The position numbers were made by a program, and so were the translations under genes. Positions 1 through 8,063 of a stretch of DNA of 15,695 nucleotides are shown in pieces (position 1 is the stretch's first letter; each line of letters opens with the position of its first letter). Origin of the DNA: CAZKFN01 sp964552035. Lineage in GTDB: Bacteria > Bacteroidota > Bacteroidia > Flavobacteriales_E > Vicingaceae. The notes under the pieces were generated by a model that worked only from the letters and a program-made list of their open reading frames with translations, did no database searches and was not told the origin of the DNA. Location: assembly GCA_964552035.1 (NCBI GenBank), contig CAZKFN010000053.1, forward strand, positions 1 through 15,695, written 5' to 3'.

Positions 1-43
1 AGGAGACGCGCAGCTAAGCAGAAAGATTATTGTAAATAAATAG
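1..43 (+). CDS. C-terminal tail of a probable type IX secreted protein (partial)
   Basis: Only the last 13 codons and the TAG stop (41-43) lie in the window. The frame starting at base 2 reads GDAQLSRKIIVNK. A glycine, a short polar turn and a basic KIIV strand ending in K at the extreme C terminus is what type A sorting domains of the Bacteroidota type IX secretion system look like. If so, the missing protein is exported across the outer membrane and this tail is removed there. A strong terminator follows about 50 bp downstream, which agrees with a gene ending here. The alternative frame starting at base 1 runs to TAA at 37-39 and gives an unremarkable basic peptide, so the frame choice is an inference from 13 residues. 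Confidence 0.5.
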   Translation, partial: GDAQLSRKIIVNK

Positions 44-94
44 TTTCTCTTTATGATTCAAGAAATTTAATCTTGAGGATTATTTGAAATGAGT

Positions 95-125
95 AAAAAA
101 CCTCCGAGAAATTGGAGGTTTTTTT
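95..125 (+). terminator. Rho-independent terminator
   Basis: Perfect inverted repeat CCTCC (101-105) and GGAGG (114-118) around an 8-nt loop, flanked by six A on the left and seven T on the right. The A and T runs extend the stem and supply the U tract. It separates the upstream partial gene from recG. The A/T symmetry could let it work in both directions, but only plus-strand genes flank it here. Confidence 0.85.
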
Positions 126-164
126 ATACTTTAATTTTTTGCTTCTTCGTAAATTGGCATCCTA

Positions 165-2273
165 ATGAATAAGCATCTTTTGGATACTGAAATAACTTTT
201 TTAAAAGGAGTAGGCCCCAAAAGAGCGGAAGCTCTTAATAAAGAATTGGGGATAGAAACTTTTTCTGATTTATTATATCATTTTCCATTCAGATATGAAG
301 ACAGAACTAAGTTTTATAGGATTGACGAAGTACATGCTAATTTGCCTTATGTGCAATTGTTTGGAGAGATTGTGTATCTAGAAGAAATTGGTGCACAAAG
401 AAAAAAAAGATTGGTTGCTCGTTTAAAAGACGATACTGGAACAATTGAGTTGGTGTGGTTCAAAGGAGTGAGTTTTTTAAAAAAGAATATTGCACTAGGG
501 AAAAAGTATGTCGTTTTTGGGAAGCCAAACTCTTATCGACAAACAATTAATATTGTTCATCCGGAAATGGAGTTACTAGCGGATTATAAAAGTAAAATAC
601 ATACTGCATTAGAGCCTGTATATCCATCTACTGAAAAACTTAATAGAAGTGGTTTGGCAACCAAGAATATAGCTAAACTTTGTAGAGAGCTATTACCTAG
701 AGTTAAGGGAAATATTTTTGAAATTTTACCTGAATCGATTATCCACGAAAATCGATTAATGAGAAGAGAACAGGCAATTTTTAACATCCACTTTCCCAAG
801 GATACCAACTATTTACAAGCTGCTCAATATAGAATTAAATTTGAAGAACTCTTTCTCATTCAAATGGACTTGCTTAAGTTGAAGTTAGTTAAGACAGAAC
901 GGTCTGTTGGTTTTGTGTTTTCTCAAGTGGGGAATTATTTCAATGATTTTTATTCTAAAAACCTGCCTTTTAAGTTGACCAATGCGCAAAAAAGAGTTGT
1001 TAAAGAAATACGTAGAGATTTGCGCTCTTCTAAACAAATGAACAGGTTGTTGCAAGGAGACGTGGGCAGTGGGAAAACAATTGTAGCAGCCATGAGTGTG
1101 TTGTTGGCTTTAGATAATGGATATCAGGCTACTATAATGGCACCTACAGAAATCTTAGCCAAACAACATTTTCTTTCTATTCAAGAACTTTTTAAAGGTT
1201 TAGGAATAAATCTCGCTTTATTAACAGGTTCTACAAAAACAGCTGAGAGGAAATTAATTGATGAAAATCTACAATCTGGGGAGTTGCAACTGTTAATAGG
1301 AACACATGCTTTAATTGAGGATAAAGTGAAATTTTATAATTTGGGCTTAGCAGTAATTGATGAGCAACATCGATTTGGAGTAGCTCAAAGAGCAAAGTTA
1401 TATAAAAAAAATACTCAACCTCCACATGTTTTGATTATGACAGCAACTCCCATTCCAAGAACACTTGCTATGACTTTGTATGGAGATCTAGAGGTTTCTG
1501 TTATTGATGAATTACCACCGGGTAGGAAAGATGTAAAAACCGTACATTGGTATGAAAGCAAACGCTTGAGATTATTTGGATTTTTGGAAGAAGAAATTCG
1601 AAAAGGACGACAGATTTATATTGTCTATCCTTTAATTGAGGAATCTGAGAAAATGGATTATGCCAATCTTGAAAGTGGTTATGAACATATATTTAAGCGT
1701 TTCCCTTCACCTCAATATAAAGTAAGTATTGTCCATGGGAAAATGCCCGCAGACACTAAAGCTTTTGAAATGGAAAGATTTGTTGCGGGTGATACAAACA
1801 TTATGGTTTCAACAACTGTTATTGAAGTAGGTGTGAATGTTCCTAATGCTTCTGTAATGGTAATTGAAAGTGCTGAGCGATTTGGATTATCTCAATTGCA
1901 TCAATTAAGAGGTAGAGTTGGGCGCGGTGCTGAACAATCCTATTGTATTTTAATGACAGGAAATAAACTCTCTTCCGATGGAAGATTGCGCATGAAAACC
2001 ATGACAGAAACCAATGACGGATTTAAGATCGCAGAAGTAGATATGAAATTAAGAGGACCTGGAGATATGCAGGGGACACAGCAAAGTGGAACCCCTTTTA
2101 ATTTAAAGTTGGCCAATTTAGCTACCGATGAGAAAATAATAACTCAAAGTAGAGCAGCTGCACAACAACTATTAAAAGAAGACCCACTTTTAGAAAAAGT
2201 AGAAAATACAGTTTTGTTAAACTATTTGAGAAATCAGAATAAAGGGAAAATAAATTGGAGTACAATATCATGA
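165..2273 (+). CDS. recG: ATP-dependent DNA helicase RecG
   Basis: RecG is a superfamily 2 double-strand DNA translocase that reverses stalled replication forks and processes Holliday junctions and R-loops. The 702-residue product is close to the usual length of about 690. An N-terminal wedge/OB-fold region covers roughly residues 1-250, including a nucleic-acid-binding OB fold near 60-150. The helicase core follows: Walker A GDVGSGKT at 298-305, the DEQH box at 399-402, TATPIPRT at about 426-433, and the arginine-finger motif GRVGRG at 583-588. The RecG-specific C-terminal block RGPGDMQGTQQSG starts near residue 630. The ATG at 165 gives a natural N terminus, and no Shine-Dalgarno sequence is visible. 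The stop TGA overlaps the start of the downstream WD40 gene, so the two are likely co-transcribed and perhaps translationally coupled. No clear -7/-33 promoter was found in the 39 bp between the upstream terminator and the start. Confidence 0.97.
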   Translation: MNKHLLDTEITFLKGVGPKRAEALNKELGIETFSDLLYHFPFRYEDRTKFYRIDEVHANLPYVQLFGEIVYLEEIGAQRKKRLVARLKDDTGTIELVWFKGVSFLKKNIALGKKYVVFGKPNSYRQTINIVHPEMELLADYKSKIHTALEPVYPSTEKLNRSGLATKNIAKLCRELLPRVKGNIFEILPESIIHENRLMRREQAIFNIHFPKDTNYLQAAQYRIKFEELFLIQMDLLKLKLVKTERSVGFVFSQVGNYFNDFYSKNLPFKLTNAQKRVVKEIRRDLRSSKQMNRLLQGDVGSGKTIVAAMSVLLALDNGYQATIMAPTEILAKQHFLSIQELFKGLGINLALLTGSTKTAERKLIDENLQSGELQLLIGTHALIEDKVKFYNLGLAVIDEQHRFGVAQRAKLYKKNTQPPHVLIMTATPIPRTLAMTLYGDLEVSVIDELPPGRKDVKTVHWYESKRLRLFGFLEEEIRKGRQIYIVYPLIEESEKMDYANLESGYEHIFKRFPSPQYKVSIVHGKMPADTKAFEMERFVAGDTNIMVSTTVIEVGVNVPNASVMVIESAERFGLSQLHQLRGRVGRGAEQSYCILMTGNKLSSDGRLRMKTMTETNDGFKIAEVDMKLRGPGDMQGTQQSGTPFNLKLANLATDEKIITQSRAAAQQLLKEDPLLEKVENTVLLNYLRNQNKGKINWSTIS

Positions 2274-3183
2274 TGGAATGTAAGAACATAAAGACTTTTG
2301 AAGAACATAAAGGACCAGTATATACACTTTGTGAAGGACCAGAGCCTCATCAGTTTTTTTCTGCTGGTTCAGATAGAAATGTAATTCTTCGTGATAAAAA
2401 AGGACAAAAAGCTTCCCGTTTGGTAGCTAAGTCGCCAACAACTATCATTAGTCTGAACTATATAAAAGAATATAATTACTTATTGATTGGTCAGGTTGAG
2501 GGTGGAATACATATTATAGACTTAAAAAAAGGAGAGGAAATAAAATATTTAAAAAATCATATCGGATTTATTTTCGATATGGAATATCTACCTGAAAAAA
2601 AGGAACTACTTGTAGCATCTGGTGATGGGAAAGTATCTGCTTATAAATTACCTGACTTTAACATGCTTTGGATGGAGCAGTTAAGTAGTAAAAAAGTAAG
2701 AAAAATAGAATACTCAGCTCAAAGAAAGGAAGTCGCGATTTCCTGTGGAGACGGCGAGTTAAAAGTATATAGCAGTGAAAGTTTTGAGCCTTTATACAAG
2801 TGGAATGATTTTAAATCCTCGGTTAATATGTCTATGTTTCATCCTACAAAACCCATGATTATTGTTNNNNNNNNNNAAAGGATGCACAATTGCATAGAAT
2901 TGATTTGATAGATATGCAAAGAAAAGAAATGGTTCCAGCACATTATTGGGCAATTTATGATATACAATTTTCACCTAATCATCAATTAATGGCAACAGCT
3001 AGTAGAGACAAAACCATTAAACTATGGGAGATTGACCCCTTTAAGGTGCTTTGTAGATTAGAAAGAAGAATTGCTAATGCACATACACATTCCGTAAATA
3101 AGCTGCTGTGGTTAGATGACAATACAATGGTGAGTGCTAGTGATGATGGGAGGGTGAAAATTTGGCAAATTTTTAATAAATAA
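2270..3183 (+). CDS. WD40 repeat protein, seven-bladed propeller (interrupted by assembly gap)
   Basis: This protein of about 303 residues appears to be one seven-bladed beta-propeller, probably a cytoplasmic protein-interaction scaffold, since no signal peptide is visible. Seven WD-like blades can be counted. Blade endings include GSDRNVILRD, SGDGKVSAYKL, SRDKTIKLWEI and SDDGRVKIWQI, and the last closes the protein. Ten N at 2867-2876 fall inside blade 5, and the frame differs on the two sides, so automatic calling would give two fragments. On the left the frame ends cleanly at ...MIIV (2864-2866). On the right it resumes as KDAQLHRIDL (from 2878). Aligning with blades 6 and 7 requires three residues in the gap, which means 8 missing bases rather than 10 and restores a single frame. 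I chose ATG 2270, which overlaps the recG stop as ATGA. ATG 2273 is an alternative, and the upstream TTG at 2255 is unlikely. The partner and role are unknown. Confidence 0.85.
2867..2876. other. Scaffold gap (10 N) inside the WD40 gene
   Basis: Ten consecutive N. The coding frames on the two sides demand a true gap length of 2 modulo 3. Blade alignment favours 8 bases. The apparent frameshift should be treated as an assembly artefact and not as a pseudogene. Confidence 0.95.
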
Positions 3184-3226
3184 TACCCCTTCAGTTGTTT
3201 AGCTTGGCTTTTGAACTTTTTTCTTT

Positions 3227-3259
3227 ATTGGCTTAAACGACTTGAATTATTTAATTTTG
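3227..3259 (+). promoter_or_regulatory. Probable Bacteroidota-type promoter of pheT
   Basis: An exact -7 element TAATTTTG (consensus TAnnTTTG) lies at 3252-3259, with ATTG (3 of 4 matches to the -33 TTTG) at 3227-3230 and a 21-nt spacer. The expected transcription start falls a few bases before the pheT ATG at 3279, giving a short leader. Elements are seen directly; activity is inferred. Confidence 0.5.
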
Positions 3260-3278
3260 ATTTTTTAAAAATATTCAA

Positions 3279-5687
3279 ATGAACATCTCTTACAATTGGC
3301 TAAAGGATTATTTAAATTTTGATTTAACAGTTGATAAAACTTCAGAAATCCTAACGGATATTGGATTAGAGGTTGAAGGTGTTAATCAATTTGAAACTGT
3401 AAAAGGAGGTTTAAAAGGCGTGGTGATTGGAGAGGTAAAAGAATTAAATCCACATCCAAATGCTGATAGACTGCAATTAACCAAAATTGACGTCGGAGGA
3501 GAGCGCTTGTTAGATATTGTCTGTGGTGCCCCTAATGTTGCTTTAGGACAAAAGGTAGTTGTAGCTACAGTTGGATGTACTTTATATCCTGATGAGGAGG
3601 GTTTCAAAATTAAAAAATCTAAAATTAGAGGAGAAGTTTCCGAAGGAATGCTTTGTTCTGAGTCTGAACTTGGGTTGGGTGCGTCTCATGATGGAATAAT
3701 GGTACTGGATAATACTGCTGAAGTAGGAGCCTCTGCCGCTGCTTATTTTAAATTGGAAAGTGATACTGTTTTTGAAATTGGTTTAACACCCAATCGCGCG
3801 GATGCTACCTCCCATTATGGAGTTGCTAGAGATTTAGCGGCTTATCTTTCACAAAAACAAGAAGTAGTTTTAAAGAAAGGTGAATACATAGAGCTTAAAA
3901 AAGAAATTGATAGTGTAGCGATTGAGGTGGAGGTAGAAGACCCTGAGGCTTGTCCAAGATATTCTGGAATATGCATTGGTAATTTAACTGTTAAAGATTC
4001 TCCCGATTGGTTGAAAAATAGATTAAAAGCTATAGGCCTAAACCCTATCAATAATGTAGTTGATATTACCAATTATGTGTTGCATGAAACAGGGCAACCC
4101 TTGCATGCCTTTGATGTTGCTAAGATTAAGGGAGGTAAAATAAAAGTAAAGAAACTATCCAAAGCCACTTCATTTATTACCCTAGATGAGGTAGAAAGAA
4201 AGCTGACCTCAGAGGATTTAATGATTTGTAATGCTGAAGAACCCATGTGTATTGCTGGAGTTTTTGGGGGAATATCTTCAGGAGTTACCTCAAAAACCAA
4301 GGCTATCTTTTTAGAAAGTGCCTATTTTGATTCAGTAAGTATACGTAAAACAGCTAAGCATCATGCTTTAAATACGGATGCTTCTTTCAGATATGAAAGG
4401 GGAGCTGATCCAAATATCACTATTTTTGCTTTAAAGAGGGCAGCATACTTATTAAAAGAAATTGCTGGAGGGAAAATTAGTTCGGAACTTTTTGATTATT
4501 ACCCGAATAAGATTAAAGATTTTGAGGTTGATTTTAATTATGAAAATTGTTATCAATTAATAGGTCAGAAGATTTCTAAAGAAGAAATAAAGCAAATCCT
4601 ACAGGGATTGGAAATTAAGATTCTAGAAGAAACTTCTACAGGATTGAAGTTAAAAATTCCGGCCTATAGAGTAGATGTTAATAGAGAAGTTGATGTGATA
4701 GAAGAACTTCTTCGTATTTATGGCTATAATCGAATAGAACTTCCAGAGCAATTGAGAGTAGCTATGATTCCCAATCCTAAAAAAGATGCTACAAAGATTG
4801 AAAATAAAGTAGCAGACTATCTAAGTAGTAATGGCTTCGCAGAAATATTAAACAACTCCCTGACTAATCCTGGTTATTATGCTGAACAAGAAGATTTAGT
4901 AAATATGTTAAATCCCTTAAGTAAGGATACTGAAGTTATGCGAAAATCCATGGTTTACGGTGGATTAGAAGCCGCGGCTTATAATATAAATCGAAAACGT
5001 TCCAATTTAAAGCTTTATGAATTTGGAAAAGTATATAAAAAATCGGGTAATAATTTTATAGAAAGACAGCAATTAGCTCTTTGGATAAGCGGTCAAAAGA
5101 AAGAAGAAAGTTGGCAAAATAACAATGAAAAGGTAGATTTCTTTGATTTAAAATACTTTGTATATAATGTGTTAGAACGCTTAGGTTTTGGAAATTATAA
5201 AATTTCTACTGTAAAAGAAGCTGGTGTTTTTGATTATGCTATAGAATTAAAAAAGAAGAAAAGGCTGATTGGGAAATTGGGAAAACTTTCCACTAAAACT
5301 CTAAAGCAATTAGATGTTAAGCAGGAGGTGTTTTATGCTGAGATTGATTGGACTTCTATATTAGAGTTAATTAATGTTGCAGCAGTGGAGTATAAGCAAG
5401 TTGCTAAGTTTCCAGCTATCAGAAGGGATCTTGCTTTATTAATTAATGAGGAAATAACTTTCCAGCAAATTGAAGATTTAGCTAGAAAAACCATAAACAA
5501 GTGGCTGAAGTCCATTCACCTTTTTGATGTCTATGAAGGAATAAGATTGCCAGAAGGCAAAAAATCTTATGCCGTAAGCTTTGTTTTTCAGGATGAAAGT
5601 AAAACCTTGACCGATAAGCAAATCGATAAGATAATGGAAAAACTTATAACAAGGCTACAAGAGGATCTTAATGCGGAGTTGCGTTAA
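3279..5687 (+). CDS. pheT: Phenylalanine--tRNA ligase beta subunit
   Basis: Beta chain of the alpha2-beta2 class II phenylalanyl-tRNA synthetase, which charges tRNA-Phe in the cytoplasm. At 802 residues it has the full bacterial length of about 800. An N-terminal EMAP-like tRNA-binding domain occupies roughly 40-150 (GVVIGEVKELNPHPNADRL region). The B3/B4 editing region follows, with RYERGADPN near residue 370. A B5 DNA-binding-fold region lies near 405-475, then a catalytic-like core domain. A C-terminal FDX-ACB anticodon-binding domain begins near residue 707 (FPAIRRDLALLINEEI). The ATG at 3279 starts the typical MNISYNWLKDYL N terminus. The alpha subunit gene pheS is not in this window, so the subunits are encoded at separate loci or pheS lies far outside. 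A promoter-like element precedes the gene. It ends 1 bp before the convergent hutU stop, with no clear terminator between them. Confidence 0.97.
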   Translation: MNISYNWLKDYLNFDLTVDKTSEILTDIGLEVEGVNQFETVKGGLKGVVIGEVKELNPHPNADRLQLTKIDVGGERLLDIVCGAPNVALGQKVVVATVGCTLYPDEEGFKIKKSKIRGEVSEGMLCSESELGLGASHDGIMVLDNTAEVGASAAAYFKLESDTVFEIGLTPNRADATSHYGVARDLAAYLSQKQEVVLKKGEYIELKKEIDSVAIEVEVEDPEACPRYSGICIGNLTVKDSPDWLKNRLKAIGLNPINNVVDITNYVLHETGQPLHAFDVAKIKGGKIKVKKLSKATSFITLDEVERKLTSEDLMICNAEEPMCIAGVFGGISSGVTSKTKAIFLESAYFDSVSIRKTAKHHALNTDASFRYERGADPNITIFALKRAAYLLKEIAGGKISSELFDYYPNKIKDFEVDFNYENCYQLIGQKISKEEIKQILQGLEIKILEETSTGLKLKIPAYRVDVNREVDVIEELLRIYGYNRIELPEQLRVAMIPNPKKDATKIENKVADYLSSNGFAEILNNSLTNPGYYAEQEDLVNMLNPLSKDTEVMRKSMVYGGLEAAAYNINRKRSNLKLYEFGKVYKKSGNNFIERQQLALWISGQKKEESWQNNNEKVDFFDLKYFVYNVLERLGFGNYKISTVKEAGVFDYAIELKKKKRLIGKLGKLSTKTLKQLDVKQEVFYAEIDWTSILELINVAAVEYKQVAKFPAIRRDLALLINEEITFQQIEDLARKTINKWLKSIHLFDVYEGIRLPEGKKSYAVSFVFQDESKTLTDKQIDKIMEKLITRLQEDLNAELR

Positions 5688-5688
5688 A

Positions 5689-7677
5689 TTAAAACAGCTT
5701 TTCTAAATTCTTAGCATCTACAAAATTAGGCAAGGTGACCTTTAAATTAGGTTCCTGCTCCATAGCGCGTTTAATTGCAAAGTTAGCTCCTGTATTTCTA
5801 GCCCAGCTTCTTCTTGCTATTCCGTTATTAACATCCCAATGCAGCATGCTTTTTAATCTTCTTTCAGCATCCATGCTGCCATCAATCATCAAGCCAAAAC
5901 CACCATTAATAACTTCACCCCAACCTACCCCTCCACCATTATGAATGGAAACCCAGGTAGCTCCTCTAAAAGAATCGCCGATTACATTCTGCACAGCCAT
6001 ATCAGCTGTATACTGTGAACCGTCATAAATATTAGAGGTTTCCCTATATGGAGAATCTGTTCCAGAAACATCATGATGGTCTCTACCTAAAACTATTGGA
6101 GCTGATATTTCTCCATTGGCAATAGCCTTGTTAAAAGCTTCGGCAATCTTTAACCTACCTTCAGCATCGGCATATAATATTCTTGCTTGTGAACCCACGA
6201 CCAGCTTATTTTCTCCTGCAGCTTTTATCCATTTGAGGTTGTCGTTGATTTGCTGTTGGATTTCCTGAGGTGCTGTGGTAGCTATTTTTTCTAAAACATC
6301 TGCTGCAATTTGATCTGTTTTTTCTAAATCCTTAGGATCGTTAGAAGTACAAACCCAACGAAATGGCCCAAATCCATAATCAAAGCACATGGGTCCCATA
6401 ATGTCTTGTACATAAGAGGGATATTTAAATTTATCACCATCCATAACATCGGCACCAGCACGACTTGCCTCAAGTAAAAAGGCATTGCCATAATCAAAAA
6501 AGTACATTCCATTTTCGGTTAATTTATTAATGGCAGCAACATGGCGTTGAAGTGTTTTTTGTACTTCTTTTTTAAACCTTTCGGGTTCCTTAGCCATCAT
6601 TTCATTGGCTTCCTCAAAACTATATCCAATAGGATAATATCCTCCTGCCCATGGATTATGCAATGAAGTTTGATCCGAGCCTAATTCTACTTTAAAATTT
6701 TCTTTTGCCAATTTTTCCCATAATTCAACTACATTTCCCTGATAAGCAAAGGAAACTGCTTCCTTATTTTCTTGAGCTTGTTTTGTTCTAATAAGCAAAG
6801 CATCTAAATCTTCATAAATTTCATCGACCCAACCTTGCTCATGCCTTTTTTGAGCTGCTAAAGGGTTTATTTCAGCGGTTATGCTTACCACTCCTGCTAT
6901 TTTTCCAGCTTTGGGCTGAGCTCCCGACATTCCGCCTAAACCAGCAGTCACAAATAACTTTCCTGCAACTCCATCATTAGAAATCTTTCTACCAGCATTC
7001 ATAACTGTAATGGTAGTTCCATGTACTATTCCTTGAGGACCGATATACATAAAAGAACCTGCTGTCATTTGTCCGTATTGAGTAACACCCAACGCGTTGA
7101 ATCTTTCCCAATCATCAGGTTTGGAATAGTTTGGAATCATCATGCCGTTGGTAACAACCACTCTTGGAGCATCAGCATGAGAAGGGAATAATCCGAGTGG
7201 ATGTCCGGAATACAATACCAAAGTTTGTTCATCCGTCATTTCTGCGAGGTATTTCATACATAAGCGATATTGTGCCCAGTTTTGAAATACTGCTCCATTC
7301 CCACCATAAGTTATAAGTTCATGCGGATGTTGTGCTACGGCATAGTCCAAATTGTTAGAAAGCATCAGCATAATGCTTGCAGCTTGTTTGGATTGGTGCG
7401 GAAATTCATCAATGTGTTTGGCCTTAACTTCATAATCTGGACGAAAGCGATACATATAAATCCTACCGTAATCTTTTAATTCTTGGGCAAATTCTTTGGC
7501 TAGAATAGCATGATGTTTTTTTGGAAAATAACGCAAAGCATTTTCAACTGCTAAAACCTTTTCTTTTGGATTTAAAATGTCCTTTCGAATGGGAGCATGA
7601 TTAATTTTTTTATCATAAGGTTTTAATTTAGGAAGTTGAACGGGTATTCCTTCTAGTATTTGATTTTTAAAGTCCAT
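5689..7677 (-). CDS. hutU: Urocanate hydratase, long (eukaryote-like) form
   Basis: Urocanase converts urocanate to 4-imidazolone-5-propanoate with a tightly bound NAD+ acting as electrophile, the second step of histidine degradation. The 662 residues far exceed the roughly 555 of classical bacterial HutU and match the long form known from animals and many Bacteroidota. Family motifs: YGGNGAVFQNW near 124-134, the NAD-binding glycine-rich segment GLGGMSGAQPKA at 246-257, GPFRWV at 437-442, GRDHHDVSGTDSPYRE at 531-546, and HNGGGVGWGEVINGGFG at 579-595. In the short form a cysteine motif FQGLPxRICW follows GPFRWV; here the matching stretch reads VGSQARILY (494-502), with Leu in place of Cys, as I also recall for the animal enzyme. 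The gene follows the DUF5522-type gene on the same strand after 59 bp. No hutH, hutI or formiminoglutamate gene is present, so the rest of the pathway must lie elsewhere. Confidence 0.96.
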   Translation of the reverse strand: MDFKNQILEGIPVQLPKLKPYDKKINHAPIRKDILNPKEKVLAVENALRYFPKKHHAILAKEFAQELKDYGRIYMYRFRPDYEVKAKHIDEFPHQSKQAASIMLMLSNNLDYAVAQHPHELITYGGNGAVFQNWAQYRLCMKYLAEMTDEQTLVLYSGHPLGLFPSHADAPRVVVTNGMMIPNYSKPDDWERFNALGVTQYGQMTAGSFMYIGPQGIVHGTTITVMNAGRKISNDGVAGKLFVTAGLGGMSGAQPKAGKIAGVVSITAEINPLAAQKRHEQGWVDEIYEDLDALLIRTKQAQENKEAVSFAYQGNVVELWEKLAKENFKVELGSDQTSLHNPWAGGYYPIGYSFEEANEMMAKEPERFKKEVQKTLQRHVAAINKLTENGMYFFDYGNAFLLEASRAGADVMDGDKFKYPSYVQDIMGPMCFDYGFGPFRWVCTSNDPKDLEKTDQIAADVLEKIATTAPQEIQQQINDNLKWIKAAGENKLVVGSQARILYADAEGRLKIAEAFNKAIANGEISAPIVLGRDHHDVSGTDSPYRETSNIYDGSQYTADMAVQNVIGDSFRGATWVSIHNGGGVGWGEVINGGFGLMIDGSMDAERRLKSMLHWDVNNGIARRSWARNTGANFAIKRAMEQEPNLKVTLPNFVDAKNLEKLF

Positions 7678-7736
7678 AAGTAGGTTGAGTATTTATAGAA
7701 TACAGCATCAAGAATAATTTTGATGATTAAAATTTA

Positions 7737-7901
7737 TTAATGTTTTCGTCTTCTTTTAAAGCCATAGGGACAATGTTTGCACCCATTTTGACAACAATAA
7801 CCACGTTTTAGGTGGTATTTTTCAGTAAAAACAATATAACCTTCTTTACTAAGATAATAGTCTTCTTTATCGTATTTATCTCTTATAGAAAATCCATCCA
7901 T
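7737..7901 (-). CDS. Small Cys-rich DUF5522-type protein
   Basis: A 54-residue ORF (ATG 7901-7899, stop 7739-7737) that is easily missed because of its size. It reads in order: a polar N terminus, a core with FTEKYHLKRGYCC (25-37), then a closely spaced cysteine cluster C36, C37, C41, C44 followed by H43-C44-P-Y-G-F and a basic tail KRRRKH. The pattern KYHLKRGxCCxNGCxHCPYGF is what I recall for the DUF5522 family, a small conserved protein of unknown function. Four cysteines plus a histidine suggest metal binding, probably zinc or an Fe-S cluster, but this is inference. It lies 59 bp upstream of hutU on the same strand, so the two are probably co-transcribed. A TAnnTTTG element lies just ahead of it. 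No signal peptide or membrane segment is visible. Confidence 0.88.
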   Translation of the reverse strand: MDGFSIRDKYDKEDYYLSKEGYIVFTEKYHLKRGYCCQNGCKHCPYGFKRRRKH

Positions 7902-8063
7902 TTTTTGATGCTTTTTACAAAGTTAATGAACTTACTAACTAATTATTCACCTAGTTTAGAACTTGATGAAAATTAATTTATTTATTCTATTGAAATATGT
8001 GTAAGTTTTAGAATAAAGAATTAAATTAGTGTATATATTAGCTTTTATAATCTCAATAAATAT
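7902..8063. other. AT-rich divergent intergenic region
   Basis: 162 bp between the minus-strand DUF5522-hutU pair and the plus-strand PLP enzyme. It must hold promoters for both directions. An exact -7 element is present for the minus strand. For the plus strand only a 7-of-8 match, TAAGTTTT at 8002-8009, was seen. No convincing operator or hairpin was found. Confidence 0.6.
7918..7925 (-). promoter_or_regulatory. -7 element for the DUF5522-hutU pair
   Basis: Minus-strand TAACTTTG matches TAnnTTTG exactly and ends 16 bp before the start codon at 7901. No TTTG -33 element is seen 19-21 nt further upstream, so the assignment rests on the -7 box and its position. Confidence 0.35.

Noticed and set aside
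89..172. 27-codon ORF (ATG at 89) running through the terminator into the recG start
   Set aside because: It is formed by the terminator hairpin and its T run, overlaps recG out of frame, and its product is just the hairpin translated. No evidence of a gene or leader peptide.
2255..2269. TTG at 2255 as the WD40 gene start
   Set aside because: It needs a rare start codon and adds only five residues inside recG. ATG 2270 or 2273 is more natural.
2867..2876. Frameshift making the WD40 gene a pseudogene
   Set aside because: The frame change coincides exactly with a 10-N scaffold gap, and all flanking blades are well preserved.
5735..5944. Plus-strand ORF opposite the hutU C terminus
   Set aside because: Shadow of a strongly conserved coding region on the other strand; no promoter or recognisable product.
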